From: an uncultured Roseateles sp.
GTDB taxonomy: Bacteria > Pseudomonadota > Gammaproteobacteria > Burkholderiales > Burkholderiaceae_C
DNA: 64,000 nucleotides
Reading direction: 5' to 3'
NCBI RefSeq assembly: GCF_963422335.1
Contig: NZ_OY729424.1
Span: 6,324,001 to 6,388,000, forward strand
Shown: positions 17,847-26,398 of the stretch, in pieces
How the letters are laid out: each line of letters starts with the position of its first letter
Numbering within the stretch: the stretch's first letter is position 1
Translations under genes and position numbers: made by a program
Notes under the pieces: model-generated
Databases searched by the model: none
Told to the model about the DNA's origin: nothing
What the model saw: only the letters and a program-made list of their open reading frames with translations

Positions 17847-18750
17847 CCTTCATCGTCTGTGCATCGACCTCGCGCAGCAACTCGACAAAGGCGCGCAGCC
17901 CTGCCGGCACATGCCGGTGGCCAGGGTGGTACAGCGCCAGACGCCCGATGCTCGGTGTCCAGTCCTGCAGCACCTGCACCAAGCGGCCCGCCTGGATCTG
18001 CTTTCTGGCCGACCACTCGTTCATGTAGACCAGGCCTATGCCCGCCAGCGCGGCCTCCAGTCGCAGAGGGTTGCTGTCGAGCGTCACGGGCCCGTCAACG
18101 TCCAGCGACATCACCTCGCCCTGCCGGCTGAAGTCCCAGCGCCAGATGGCGCCGCTGGACAGGCGATTGCGGATGCAGCGATGCGATTTGAGATCGTGGG
18201 GCGTGGTGGGCACGGTTCTGCGCTTGAAATAGGCTGGCGCACCCACCACGACAAAGCCTTGTTCCGAGCCAAAAAACGCAGCAACCATGTCCTGTGGGAC
18301 GGTGTCGGCCAGCCGGACACCAGCATCGAAGCCATCGGCAACGATGTCGACCAGCCGGCCCTCGGTCACCAAGTCGACCTGCATATCGGGGTAGCGCTTC
18401 AGGTATTCGGGCACATAGGCGGCGAGCACCTGGTGGGCGGCGGCCTCGGAGGTGTTGATGCGCAGCGTGCCGGCCGGCCGCGGACTCAGGGCGCTGGTCG
18501 CGTCGATGGCGCCCTCGATCTCGCGCAGTGCTGGTGCGACACGGAGGAGGAATTCACGGCCCGCCTCGGACAGCGCGACGCTGCGGGTGGTCCGATGGAA
18601 CAGGCGCACGCCCATTCGCGCCTCCAGCGCGGACACCGCGTGGCTGACGGCGGATGCCGACAGCCCCAGGTCGGCCGCTGCCAAGCGGAAGTTGTTGCGT
18701 GCAGCCACGGCGACAACAGCCTGCAAGCCGGAGAGTTCTGTTCGTTTCAT
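17842..18750 (-). CDS. LysR-family transcriptional regulator
   Basis: 302 aa, typical LysR length. The N-terminal winged helix is clear (LQAVVAVAARNNFRLAAADL, then GLSASAVSHAVSALEARMGVRLFHRT, residues about 8-60), followed by the periplasmic-binding-like effector domain. It is divergent from a short-chain dehydrogenase pseudogene, the usual arrangement for a LysR regulator and its target. The ATG at 18748-18750 gives a normal family start. The effector is unknown. Confidence 0.85.
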   Translation of the reverse strand: MKRTELSGLQAVVAVAARNNFRLAAADLGLSASAVSHAVSALEARMGVRLFHRTTRSVALSEAGREFLLRVAPALREIEGAIDATSALSPRPAGTLRINTSEAAAHQVLAAYVPEYLKRYPDMQVDLVTEGRLVDIVADGFDAGVRLADTVPQDMVAAFFGSEQGFVVVGAPAYFKRRTVPTTPHDLKSHRCIRNRLSSGAIWRWDFSRQGEVMSLDVDGPVTLDSNPLRLEAALAGIGLVYMNEWSARKQIQAGRLVQVLQDWTPSIGRLALYHPGHRHVPAGLRAFVELLREVDAQTMKA

Positions 18751-18884
18751 GAGTCAGCTCCTGCCGGCCGCTTGCGCACTGCTGATTGATGAATTGTTTG
18801 CACTCTTACATGCAGTATTGTGCTACTTATCAAATCAATCGGCGACGCCTAAGCTGGAGCAACATTCCACTCAGGCCCCTCCTC
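18751..18884. promoter_or_regulatory. Divergent LysR / SDR control region
   Basis: This 134-base AT-richer gap lies between the divergent LysR and SDR genes. GATTGAT at 18784-18790 and ATCAATC at 18834-18840 form a widely spaced inverted repeat. A LysR site is expected here; I could not single out one T-N11-A box with confidence. Confidence 0.4.
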
Positions 18885-19805
18885 ATGTCCCGCATCACCA
18901 CCCCCTTCGGCTTCCACTCCACCGCCAGCGAGGTGCTTCACGGCGTTGATCTCTCCGGCCAACGGGCCGTCGTTACCGGTGGCGCGTCCGGCATCGGTCT
19001 GGAGACTTCGAGGGCGCTGGTGAACGCCGGGGCCGAGGTGACGCTGGCTGTCCGCCGCCCCGAAGCGGCGCTGGAGCTGGCGCAAGAGCTCCGCGCTGCC
19101 GGCCGAGGCGCCGTTCATGTCGCAGCCCTGGATCTGGCCGACCTGGCGTCGGTGCGCCAATTCACCCGGCAATGGCGCGGCCCGCTTCACATCCTCATCA
19201 ACAACGCCGGCGTGATGGCGATTCCCGAGCTGCAGACCACGGCCCAGGGCTGGGAGATGCAGTTCGCGACCAACTTCCTCGGGCACTTCGCGCTGGCCTG
19301 CGGCCTGCACGCGGCGCTCAAGGCGGCCTAGGGCGCACGCGTCGTGTCGCTGAGTTCCAGTGCGCAGTTGCTCGGCCCTGTGGTTTTCGACGATCTGCAC
19401 TTCCGGTTCCGTGCCTACGAGCCCTTCGTTGCCTATGCCCAGGCCAAGACCGCCTGTGTGCTGATGGCGGTCGAAGCCACGCAGCGCTGGCAGCATGAAG
19501 GCATCTTCAGCAATGCCGTCCATCCCGGGGCGATTGCCACCAAGCTCCAAAAGCACACCGGTGGGCTCAAGACACCGCTTGAGCGCCGCAAGACCCCTGA
19601 GCAGGGTGCCGCCACGTCGGTGCTGCTGGCTGCGTCGCCCTTGTTGCAGCGCGTGGGCGGACGCTATTTCGAGGACTGCAATGAAGCACCGGTCGTGGAA
19701 CAACGCCCTGCAGACTTCACAGGCGTAGCGCCCTACGCCCTCAATCCGGCCAACGCGCAGCGCCTGTGGGACGTGGCCAGCCAGCTGGTTGGCGTTTCGG
19801 CATGA
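18885..19805 (+). pseudogene. Short-chain dehydrogenase/reductase interrupted by one in-frame TAG
   Basis: The reading frame starts at ATG 18885 (MSRITTPFGFHSTASEVL) and runs through the Rossmann motif TGGASGIG and the NNAG motif (LHILINNAGVMA). It meets TAG at 19329-19331, codon 149, then continues in the same frame without another stop to 19805. The second part has the catalytic SLSSSAQLL and YAQAK motifs. Joined, it would be a normal SDR of about 306 residues. The stop falls just before the catalytic serine strand, so the first fragment alone should be inactive. One base change, such as CAG to TAG, explains it. A sequencing error or readthrough is the alternative. The divergent LysR gene is intact. 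Confidence 0.8.
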
Positions 19806-19874
19806 GCCGCGATCAGTCGGCGAAGCGGGTTTTGCGCGAGAGTTCCGCCAGGCTCGTCACGCAGTGGTATGGCG

Positions 19875-20792
19875 CTATGCCTGAAGGCTCCAAGCTGTAT
19901 CGGTCAAACGCCTGAGCAGGAAGTCACTCAGCGCCTCCACCTTGGCCGCCCGGGACCGGCCCGAGGGCGTCACAAAGTACAGGCCGCCCTTGGGCAAAGA
20001 CCAGCCCTTGAGGATGGCGACGAGCCGACCATCGCGCAGATATTCGGATGCAATGAAGTCGGGCAATTCGGCAATCGCCAGTCCGTCGAGCAAGGTTGGA
20101 ATCAATGCGTCCACGTTGGTGACCCTGAGCCGCCCAGCCGGCGTGACCACGTCCTCGTCGCCCGCGTCATTGACAAAGCGCCACACATCGTTGCGAGCGC
20201 GGTAGGCGTACCCCAGACAGTCTCGTGTCGGCAGGTCGCTCGGCGTCTGCGGTACGCCGCAACGTGCCAGGTAGGCCGGACTGGCGACGATGAGCGGGGA
20301 CACGGGACAGATGCGCCTGGCCACCAGCGAAGAATCGGGCAGGACGGCAATGCGAAGCGCTGCGTCAAAGCCCTCGCCGACCAGATCGACCTTCTCGTCG
20401 GACAGGTGCAAGTCTACGGAGAGCTCGGGGTACATCTTGAGAAACTCCGGCATCAACGGTGCCACCCAACGCAGGCCAAAGGACATCGGCACGGCCAGGC
20501 GAATCAATCCGCGCGGATTCGACGACAGTTCCCTTGCTGCGTTTTCTGCTTCCTCCGCATCCCGCAGGATCCTGCTCGCGGACTCCGCCAAATTCTTTCC
20601 GAACTCCGTGAGCGCGATTTGGCGGGAGGTCCGGTTGAAGAGCCGAGCGCCCAGCCGTTCCTCCAGGCGTGTCACGCCGCGCGACACGGTGGCGACCGAT
20701 GTTGTCAGTGCGCGAGCCGCTCCTGCAAAGCTGCGCTCCTCGACCACTTTGGCGAAATAGGCGAGGCCCTCAAAGTCTGGCAGCTTTGACAT
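19875..20792 (-). CDS. LysR-family transcriptional regulator
   Basis: 305 aa from the ATG at 20790-20792. The helix-turn-helix region is residues about 1-60 (FEGLAYFAKVVEERSFAGAA, then RALTTSVATVSRGVTRLEER and LGARLFNRT). The effector domain begins near residue 85 (RGLIRLAVPMSFGL). A longer start at 20819 exists, but it would run into a palindrome that looks like the operator, so the shorter start is preferred. It is divergent from an intact SDR gene and probably controls it. It is the second LysR/SDR pair in 4 kb. Confidence 0.85.
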   Translation of the reverse strand: MSKLPDFEGLAYFAKVVEERSFAGAARALTTSVATVSRGVTRLEERLGARLFNRTSRQIALTEFGKNLAESASRILRDAEEAENAARELSSNPRGLIRLAVPMSFGLRWVAPLMPEFLKMYPELSVDLHLSDEKVDLVGEGFDAALRIAVLPDSSLVARRICPVSPLIVASPAYLARCGVPQTPSDLPTRDCLGYAYRARNDVWRFVNDAGDEDVVTPAGRLRVTNVDALIPTLLDGLAIAELPDFIASEYLRDGRLVAILKGWSLPKGGLYFVTPSGRSRAAKVEALSDFLLRRLTDTAWSLQA

Positions 20793-20804
20793 GACTATTC
20801 CTGC

Positions 20805-20824
20805 AATGATTGTTTTCAATCATT
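20805..20824. promoter_or_regulatory. Palindromic LysR-type operator candidate
   Basis: AATGATTG at 20805-20812 and CAATCATT at 20817-20824 form a perfect 8-bp inverted repeat with a TTTT centre. It contains a T-N11-A box (T at 20807, A at 20819), the core of LysR sites, and lies 12 bases upstream of the LysR start in the divergent region before the SDR gene. Confidence 0.6.
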
Positions 20825-20884
20825 TCTATATCGTAAACGAGGAGGATTTCTTAAGCTCACGGCACGAACTTGATGGAGCCCGAA

Positions 20885-21637
20885 ATGGCAAACAAACTTG
20901 ATGGAAAAATCGCAGTCGTTACTGGAGGCACCACCGGCATAGGCCTGGCCACGGCCAAGCTTTTCGCCGCAGAAGGCGCACACGTGTTTGTCACCGGACG
21001 ACGCCAGGCCGAACTTGATGCAGCCGTGAAGAGCATTGGTAACGCCACCGGCTTGAAAGTCGACTCAGCCAAACTGGACGACCTGGACAGGCTCTACAGC
21101 CAGGTCAAGGCCTTGAAAGGGCGTATCGACGTTCTGTTCGTCAACGCTGGCGGCGGCAGCATGGTGCCGCTGGACCAGGTGACCGAGGCTCATTTTGACG
21201 ACACCTTCGACCGCAACGTGAAGGGGGTGCTGTTCACCGTGCAAAAGGCCTTGCCGCTGCTCAGCGACAACTCGTCCATCATCCTGACGAGCTCGAGCAC
21301 TGGAAATCGAGGCACCGCCAACTTCAGCGTGTACGCCGCGTCCAAGGCCGCCATCCGTTCTTTTGCGCGCAACTGGATCCTTGATCTCAAAGGTCGAGGC
21401 ATCCGCATCAACACCATCAGCCCCGGACCCACGGCGACGCCAGGTCTCGTCGAGCTGGCCGGCCCGGACGCCGCCGCGCAGCAAGGCCTGCTTGATCATC
21501 TCGCCGCCTCCGTGCCCATGGGGCGGGTTGGCAGCCCGGAAGAAATCGCGAAGAGCGTGCTCTACCTGGCGTCAGACGATTCCAGCTACGTCAACGGTAT
21601 CGAGCTTGCGGTCGATGGGGGTCAAGCGCAGGTTTGA
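20885..21637 (+). CDS. SDR-family oxidoreductase
   Basis: 250 aa. A classical short-chain dehydrogenase: TGGTTGIG NAD(P)-binding motif near residue 13, NAGGG near residue 85, catalytic Ser in ILTSSSTGN, YAASKAA active site near residue 152, and GGQAQV at the C-terminus. The basic residue after the second strand (TGRRQAEL) favours NADPH. The substrate is unknown. The ATG at 20885 (MANKLDGKIAVVTGG) was chosen as the common family start; another ATG is at 20873. A strong AGGAGG at 20840-20845 is too far upstream to serve either start. Controlled probably by the divergent LysR protein. Confidence 0.87.
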   Translation: MANKLDGKIAVVTGGTTGIGLATAKLFAAEGAHVFVTGRRQAELDAAVKSIGNATGLKVDSAKLDDLDRLYSQVKALKGRIDVLFVNAGGGSMVPLDQVTEAHFDDTFDRNVKGVLFTVQKALPLLSDNSSIILTSSSTGNRGTANFSVYAASKAAIRSFARNWILDLKGRGIRINTISPGPTATPGLVELAGPDAAAQQGLLDHLAASVPMGRVGSPEEIAKSVLYLASDDSSYVNGIELAVDGGQAQV

Positions 21638-21725
21638 TGTTGCCTTAGGCGGCCGGGGGCTGCGACGGGCGTCGTATGCCAGCCTGGCCGCGCACGCACA
21701 CTTGGCGGATCACCTGGCATGCAAC

Positions 21726-24700
21726 TCAGCCGCACTGCCCCACATACCCGCAGGCGGTGCAAAATTCGCAGCCATCCTTGTGGATGACGGTGTGGTTGCC
21801 GCATTCCGGGCAAGCCGAACCGGCCATCGGCGCCGGCTGGGCACCGGGCTTGGCGCTTCGCTGCGACGGGTTCTCGAGCACGCCCATTTCGCGCAGCGGA
21901 AAGCCCTGTTCGTCGAGCACGCCCAGCATGGCGTAGCGGTGGATGATCAGCCGCGCGACATAGGCGATCGTCGAGGGCCAGACCTGCTGGCGGCGCTCGC
22001 CGGGCACCGGGGCCATGAAGTGGCCCAGGGGCTCGCCGACATTGAGCATCTTGCGCAGCTTCATGCCTATCCAGCCCGGATCGACGACGCGCATGTCCAG
22101 TGACAGCAGGCGCGCCAGCCCGTCGTAGGCACGCGGGTAGTTGCCCGAGAAACCCAGGGCGCAAGGCCGGGTGTTGCCACCGACCTCGTGGCTCGGCAGG
22201 CTGACCTCCTTCAGGGTCAGTGTGAAAGCCTCGTTGGTGGCCGGGTTCTCGATGTCCACCGCCCAGGCCAAGGTGCCCGAAGGGCCGGTGCGCGGCTCCT
22301 CGCGGCTGAACATCGCGTCCAGCACCGGCGTCGGGCCGGTCTGCGCCCAGACCCCCAGCTGCTCGCAGCGCCAGCGGATCACCGCCGCCGTGGCGGCCAC
22401 CACGCCGGGGAACAGGCGGCGCTCGCCATGCGGCGGGAAGGGCATGTCGAACGAACGCTCCTCGGCCACCGTGGTCAGGGCGTCGAGCTTGAGCTTCAGC
22501 CATTGCGCGTCATTGGCGCGCATGTCCATCGACAGGGTCTTGGCCAGCGCCGCCAGACCGCGCGGCTGCTCGGCGCCATTGACCCACACCTCGAACGGCA
22601 GGGTCGCACCGAACAGGCCCATGCCAGGGCCTTCGGCCGGCAGCTCGCCAACGAACAGCGCAAACTCGCCGTGCGGGTGCTGGATCATGAAGCTCCAGGC
22701 CGGATTGCCACCCGACAGATCGGGCCGGCTGGGCCAGCGCAGCGAGGCCAGCACCGGCGCCGCGGGCAGGCGCTCCAGGCGCAGGCGCTGGTTGGTGCCA
22801 TCGGTGGGCAGCAGCGGTTGCGGCGCGGCCTTGGGCGCGCTGTCCACGCTCAGCACCGAGCCGAGGATGCTGTTGGGCCTGTAGGTGGCCAGGCCCTTCA
22901 GGCCCGAGCGCCAGGCGTGCAGATACAGGTCCTGGAAGTCCTCGTAGGGATAGTCGGCCGGCACATTGACGGTCTTCGAGATCGAGGTGTCGACGCAGGG
23001 CGCCACCGCCGCGACCATGGCCTCGTGCGCGTGGGCACTCAGCTCCAGCGCGGTGACGAAGGCCGGCGTCAGCGGCGTGTCCTTGCCCTTCAGATGGCGG
23101 TACAGGCGCCAGGCATGGTCCTCGACCGCATATTCCTTGTAGCTGCCATCGGCCATGCGCTTCTTGCGGGTATAGCTCCAGCTGAACGGCGGCTCGATGC
23201 CATTGCTGGCATTGTCGGCAAAGGCCAGGCTGATGGTGCCGGTGGGCGCGATCGACAGCAGGTGCGAGTTGCGCAGGCCGCTGCTGCGGATGCGCTCCTT
23301 CAGCGGGCCGGGCAGCCGCGAGGCGAAGTTGCCGCGGCTCATATACATATCGGCATTGAACAGCGGAAAGGCACCACGCTCCTTGGCCAGATCGACCGAG
23401 GCCCCGTAGGCGGCGTCGCGCATCACCTCGCTGATGTGGCGCGCCATGGCCCGCGCGGCGTCGCTGTCGTAGTGCAGATTGAGCATGATCAGCGCATCAC
23501 CGAGGCCGGTGAAACCCAGGCCCACGCGGCGCTTGTTGGCCGCCTCCTGCTGCTGCTGCGGCAGCGGCCAGACGGTGACGTCGAGCACGTTGTCCAGCAT
23601 CCGCGTGGCCACCGAGCAGACCTCGGCGAAGGCGGCGTCATTGAAGCGGGCATCGGCCTCGAACGCGCGCTCGACGAAGAAGGTCAGGTCCACGCTGCCC
23701 AGGCAGCAGCAGCCGTAGGGCGGCAGGGGCTGCTCCGCGCAATTGTGTACATACAAGCCGTTGGCATCGAAGGCATGCACATGCTCGATCGTCACGTCGT
23801 ACACCGCCTCTACGCCCTCGGCCTGCAGGCCTTGCACCGTGACCACAAAGCGCTCGCGGTTGAGTTCGCGCCGATAGCTGGCCAGCAATTCATTGAGTCG
23901 CGTCTGCTTGCTGCCGTCTTCGAAGCCAACCCCGTCGGCAAAGCGCTGCAGGTTTTCACCGCTGATCACCAACTCACGCAGCGCCTGCTGCGGATACTCA
24001 CGCTGGCCCCCGCGGCCATCGGGCAGCAGGCTCAGCCCGGCCGGGCGGCGCTGCTGGTAAATCGTCGAAGCAATGCCCAGGCGCAACAGCATGCGCTGGG
24101 CCGAGCGCAGGGTGTCGAGATCGGCCTGGGTCAGACGCACGCTGACACCCTTGTCCTGGCTACCCTGCACCGAGCCGTCGGCATCGAACAGACCGCGCAG
24201 CAGGCCGCGGCTGAAGTCCGACGAGGCGCGCTCCATCAACGGTGTGATCTTCTTGTGGCCCGGCGCTGCGCCCAGCGACAAGGCGAGGTCGCGCAAGGGC
24301 GCAGAAGCCAGCCTGTACTCGCCGCGCGAAGTGATCGGGCGCTGCCAGCCCTTGAAATCGGCGCGATGCGGCAAGGTTTGCGCGGCACTTTCGGCCGCTG
24401 CCATGATGGCGCTGACGCTGGCTGGGCGAAGACCCAGATCACTGCCCACGGCCTTCAGCTCCGGTGCCCAGACAGACAGCACGGCCTTGTCGGCCTTGAG
24501 CGTGCCGTCGCCGATCAGAAGGCCGATCAGATAGCCCTCGGCCTCGGTGTGGGCACCCTCCCATCCCGGCAGCGCACGATGATCGTGCAGCAGCAACTCA
24601 TCGCCGGGCTGCAACTCGCCGGCCTTGACCCAGGCACTCTCCACCAGATAGCGGGTCTTGCGGGTGACCTTGCGCACTGGATGGTCCGCTGTCAGGCGCA

Positions 24701-25775
24701 AGGTCTGGCCCTGCTCCAGGCTGAGCTTGAAGACGGGTTTTTGCCCGGTGAAGAAGAAGCCCTCGGACTCGGTCGCATAAGCCTTGCCATCGACCACCGC
24801 CGTGAAACGCTGGCCGATCAGCTCGTGCACCTGGCGCGCGCCATCGGCGGTCATCACCCAGGTGTCGGCCGTCACGCAGGGATTGGTCGCCGTGATCGTC
24901 TCGCAGTAGCTGAGGTTGTTGTCCTTGTTGATGCGGTCCAGGAACAGCACGCCGGGTTCGGCATGGTCGTAGGTGGAGCGCATGATCTGGTCCCACAGCT
25001 CGCGGGCCTGCAGCTTGCGGTAGACCCATTGGCCGTCGCCGCGCTGGTAGGCGCCATCGGCCTTGGCCTGCACGCCGGGCTCGGCGCGGTGCAGCAGCTC
25101 GAAAGCGGCGTCGGCCTGCACGGCCTTCATGAAGTCGTCGGTCACGCCGACCGAGATATTGAAGTTCTTCAGATCGCCCTGGTCCTTGGCATGGATGAAC
25201 TCCTCGATGTCCGGGTGGTCGCAGCGCAGCACGCCCATTTGCGCGCCGCGGCGCGAGCCGGCCGACTCCACCGTCTCGCAGGAGCGGTCGAACACCCGCA
25301 TATAGCTGACCGGGCCGGAGGCGCTGCTCTGCGTGCTGCCCACCCAGGCGCCGCGCGGACGGATACGCGAGAAGTCGTAGCCGACGCCGCCGCCGCGGCG
25401 CATCGTCTCGGCGGCTTCGGTCAGGGCGGTGTAGATGCCGGGGTGGCCGTCCTCGAACTGGGCGATCGAGTCGCCCACCGGCTGAACGAAGCAGTTGATC
25501 AGGGTGGCGCTCAGATCGGTGCCGGCGGCGGAATTGATGCGCCCGGCCGGGATGAAGCCGCGGCGCTGGGCATCAAGAAACCTGGCCTCCCACAGCGCGC
25601 GCTGCTCGGGCGCCTCGGCCACGGCCAGGGCGCGGGCCACGCGCAGGCGCACGACATCCAGATGCTGCTCGTCGCCCTTGGCATATTTCTCCAGCAAAAC
25701 CTCGCCGCTGATGGTCTGCGGCGGCAGGCTGGCCGCATCGGCGGGCTGGCTGACGCGGGTGACGGACTCACTCAT
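21726..25775 (-). CDS. nrdJ: Adenosylcobalamin-dependent (class II) ribonucleotide reductase with intein
   Basis: 1349 aa precursor, 970 aa after removal of a 379-residue intein. The enzyme reduces ribonucleotides to deoxyribonucleotides with a B12-generated thiyl radical and works with or without oxygen. The N-terminal extein has SATLINCFVQPV and GGGVGYDFSRIRPRG. The radical-site motif N-P-C-A-E is formed only after splicing (Asn298, Pro299, then Cys679, Ala680, Glu681). The C-terminal third holds two TSCPD-like repeats and a final zinc ribbon, CPECGN then CEFCTACGY, usual for the beta-proteobacterial form. Start supported by GAGGAG 7 bases upstream. No clear cobalamin riboswitch was seen in the short upstream region. 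Confidence 0.93.
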   Translation of the reverse strand: MSESVTRVSQPADAASLPPQTISGEVLLEKYAKGDEQHLDVVRLRVARALAVAEAPEQRALWEARFLDAQRRGFIPAGRINSAAGTDLSATLINCFVQPVGDSIAQFEDGHPGIYTALTEAAETMRRGGGVGYDFSRIRPRGAWVGSTQSSASGPVSYMRVFDRSCETVESAGSRRGAQMGVLRCDHPDIEEFIHAKDQGDLKNFNISVGVTDDFMKAVQADAAFELLHRAEPGVQAKADGAYQRGDGQWVYRKLQARELWDQIMRSTYDHAEPGVLFLDRINKDNNLSYCETITATNPCVTADTWVMTADGARQVHELIGQRFTAVVDGKAYATESEGFFFTGQKPVFKLSLEQGQTLRLTADHPVRKVTRKTRYLVESAWVKAGELQPGDELLLHDHRALPGWEGAHTEAEGYLIGLLIGDGTLKADKAVLSVWAPELKAVGSDLGLRPASVSAIMAAAESAAQTLPHRADFKGWQRPITSRGEYRLASAPLRDLALSLGAAPGHKKITPLMERASSDFSRGLLRGLFDADGSVQGSQDKGVSVRLTQADLDTLRSAQRMLLRLGIASTIYQQRRPAGLSLLPDGRGGQREYPQQALRELVISGENLQRFADGVGFEDGSKQTRLNELLASYRRELNRERFVVTVQGLQAEGVEAVYDVTIEHVHAFDANGLYVHNCAEQPLPPYGCCCLGSVDLTFFVERAFEADARFNDAAFAEVCSVATRMLDNVLDVTVWPLPQQQQEAANKRRVGLGFTGLGDALIMLNLHYDSDAARAMARHISEVMRDAAYGASVDLAKERGAFPLFNADMYMSRGNFASRLPGPLKERIRSSGLRNSHLLSIAPTGTISLAFADNASNGIEPPFSWSYTRKKRMADGSYKEYAVEDHAWRLYRHLKGKDTPLTPAFVTALELSAHAHEAMVAAVAPCVDTSISKTVNVPADYPYEDFQDLYLHAWRSGLKGLATYRPNSILGSVLSVDSAPKAAPQPLLPTDGTNQRLRLERLPAAPVLASLRWPSRPDLSGGNPAWSFMIQHPHGEFALFVGELPAEGPGMGLFGATLPFEVWVNGAEQPRGLAALAKTLSMDMRANDAQWLKLKLDALTTVAEERSFDMPFPPHGERRLFPGVVAATAAVIRWRCEQLGVWAQTGPTPVLDAMFSREEPRTGPSGTLAWAVDIENPATNEAFTLTLKEVSLPSHEVGGNTRPCALGFSGNYPRAYDGLARLLSLDMRVVDPGWIGMKLRKMLNVGEPLGHFMAPVPGERRQQVWPSTIAYVARLIIHRYAMLGVLDEQGFPLREMGVLENPSQRSAKPGAQPAPMAGSACPECGNHTVIHKDGCEFCTACGYVGQCG
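23742..24878 (-). other. Intein with LAGLIDADG homing endonuclease domain, inside NrdJ
   Basis: Residues 300-678 of the precursor. It starts with Cys300 (block A CVTADTWVMT), has block B TADHP at 362-366, and ends NGLYVHN with terminal Asn678, followed by Cys679 as the +1 nucleophile. The endonuclease motifs are YLIGLLIGDG at 415-424 and LLRGLFDADG at 525-534, both with the acidic residue intact. All splicing residues look present, so the element should be self-splicing and the endonuclease possibly active. The +1 cysteine corresponds to the thiyl-radical cysteine of the reductase (Cys439 in E. coli NrdA). Confidence 0.92.
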
Positions 25776-25875
25776 GGGAACTCCTCTTTCTTATGCTGTC
25801 TTTGCGTCGCCAGACTGTGAACCAGAGGCCGCCGCGGCGCAAGGAGGCAGATCAAGTCCACGACGGATACAGGTC

Positions 25876-25922
25876 GAAACATCTGAAACACAAGCGTCGC
25901 AGAGTTGACACGGGACTGATAC
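25876..25922 (+). promoter_or_regulatory. Site A: GAAAC-N4-GAAAC plus TGATAC promoter element
   Basis: GAAAC at 25876-25880 and 25885-25889, then 27 bases, then TGATAC at 25917-25922. The start codon of the 71-residue protein is 50 bases further on. The same arrangement recurs at 26292, 28104 (minus), 28163 and 40749 (minus). TGATAC is taken as the minus-10 box and the paired GAAAC as an activator site just upstream of minus-35; both roles are inferred. Confidence 0.65.
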
Positions 25923-25972
25923 GTGACGCGGGCACATTCACTGCATTGATCGCTGTCACTCACGGAGCCACC

Positions 25973-26188
25973 ATGACCACCCGCCAAAGCCTGAGCACCA
26001 CCCTGAAGCGTTTGCTGGGTCGCCCCACCGGCACCAATGCCGTGCGTGGCACCTGGCGGGATGTGCGGCCAGCGCCCCTGAGCTACCGCCCGTACAACGG
26101 CCCGCAGAATGGTCCGATGAGCGCCTTCCACAGCGACAAGCTGCCGGGCTTCTACCGCAGCGAAGCCTTTGCCGAAGACCTGTACTGA
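25973..26188 (+). CDS. Small protein with C-terminal PGFYRSEAFA motif
   Basis: 71 aa, no recognised domain. The N-terminus (TTRQSLSTTLKRLLGRP) is a short basic amphipathic stretch, the middle is rich in Pro, Tyr and Asn, and the C-terminus reads DKLPGFYRSEAFAEDLY. That end matches DTQPGVFRNEALADPRH in the 65-residue protein encoded at 28265, and both genes have the GAAAC-pair element upstream. It is therefore likely a real gene. It has its own promoter element, a GGAG ribosome site, and a strong terminator 50 bases after the stop, so it is probably transcribed alone and may be abundant. Function unknown. Confidence 0.7.
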   Translation: MTTRQSLSTTLKRLLGRPTGTNAVRGTWRDVRPAPLSYRPYNGPQNGPMSAFHSDKLPGFYRSEAFAEDLY

Positions 26189-26237
26189 AGCCACCGCGCC
26201 GCTGCAGGCGCGCCAAGGCCCTTCGCGATAGACGAGC

Positions 26238-26260
26238 AGCCCGCCCCGTGCGGGCTTTTT
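26238..26260 (+). terminator. Rho-independent terminator
   Basis: AGCCCGC at 26238-26244 and GCGGGCT at 26250-26256 pair around CCCGT and are followed directly by TTTTCTTT. It closes the 71-residue gene upstream. Confidence 0.85.
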
Positions 26261-26291
26261 CTTTGCAGGTGCGGAATCCGTCGGCGCAGCG

Positions 26292-26338
26292 GCAACAAAT
26301 GAAACGCCGCCGCCACCGCAATGAAACCACGGTGATAC
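26292..26338 (+). promoter_or_regulatory. Site C: degenerate GAAAC pair plus TGATAC
   Basis: GCAAC at 26292-26296, AAAT, GAAAC at 26301-26305, 27 bases, TGATAC at 26333-26338. One half-site differs from GAAAC by one base; the spacing is identical to site A. It precedes the PEP-CTERM gene start by 60 bases. Confidence 0.5.
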
Positions 26339-26398
26339 CCCTGGGCGCGACCATGGCTTTTGGCGCCCCGCCATCACACCGACATCATCAAGGATTCC

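Noticed and set aside
22188..25820. A 3.6-kb open frame on the plus strand opposite nrdJ
   Set aside because: It mirrors the codon bias of nrdJ and its intein on the other strand, has no domain, and its composition (runs of Gln, Gly, Arg) is typical of antisense frames in GC-rich DNA.
25905..25922. TTGACA at 25905-25910 as minus-35 of the site A promoter
   Set aside because: It is only 6 bases from TGATAC, far too close, and has no counterpart at sites B, C, D or E.
25776..25972. Cobalamin riboswitch upstream of nrdJ
   Set aside because: The gap is short, shared with the divergent small-protein promoter, and I found no recognisable B12-box; covariance-model search would be needed to exclude it.
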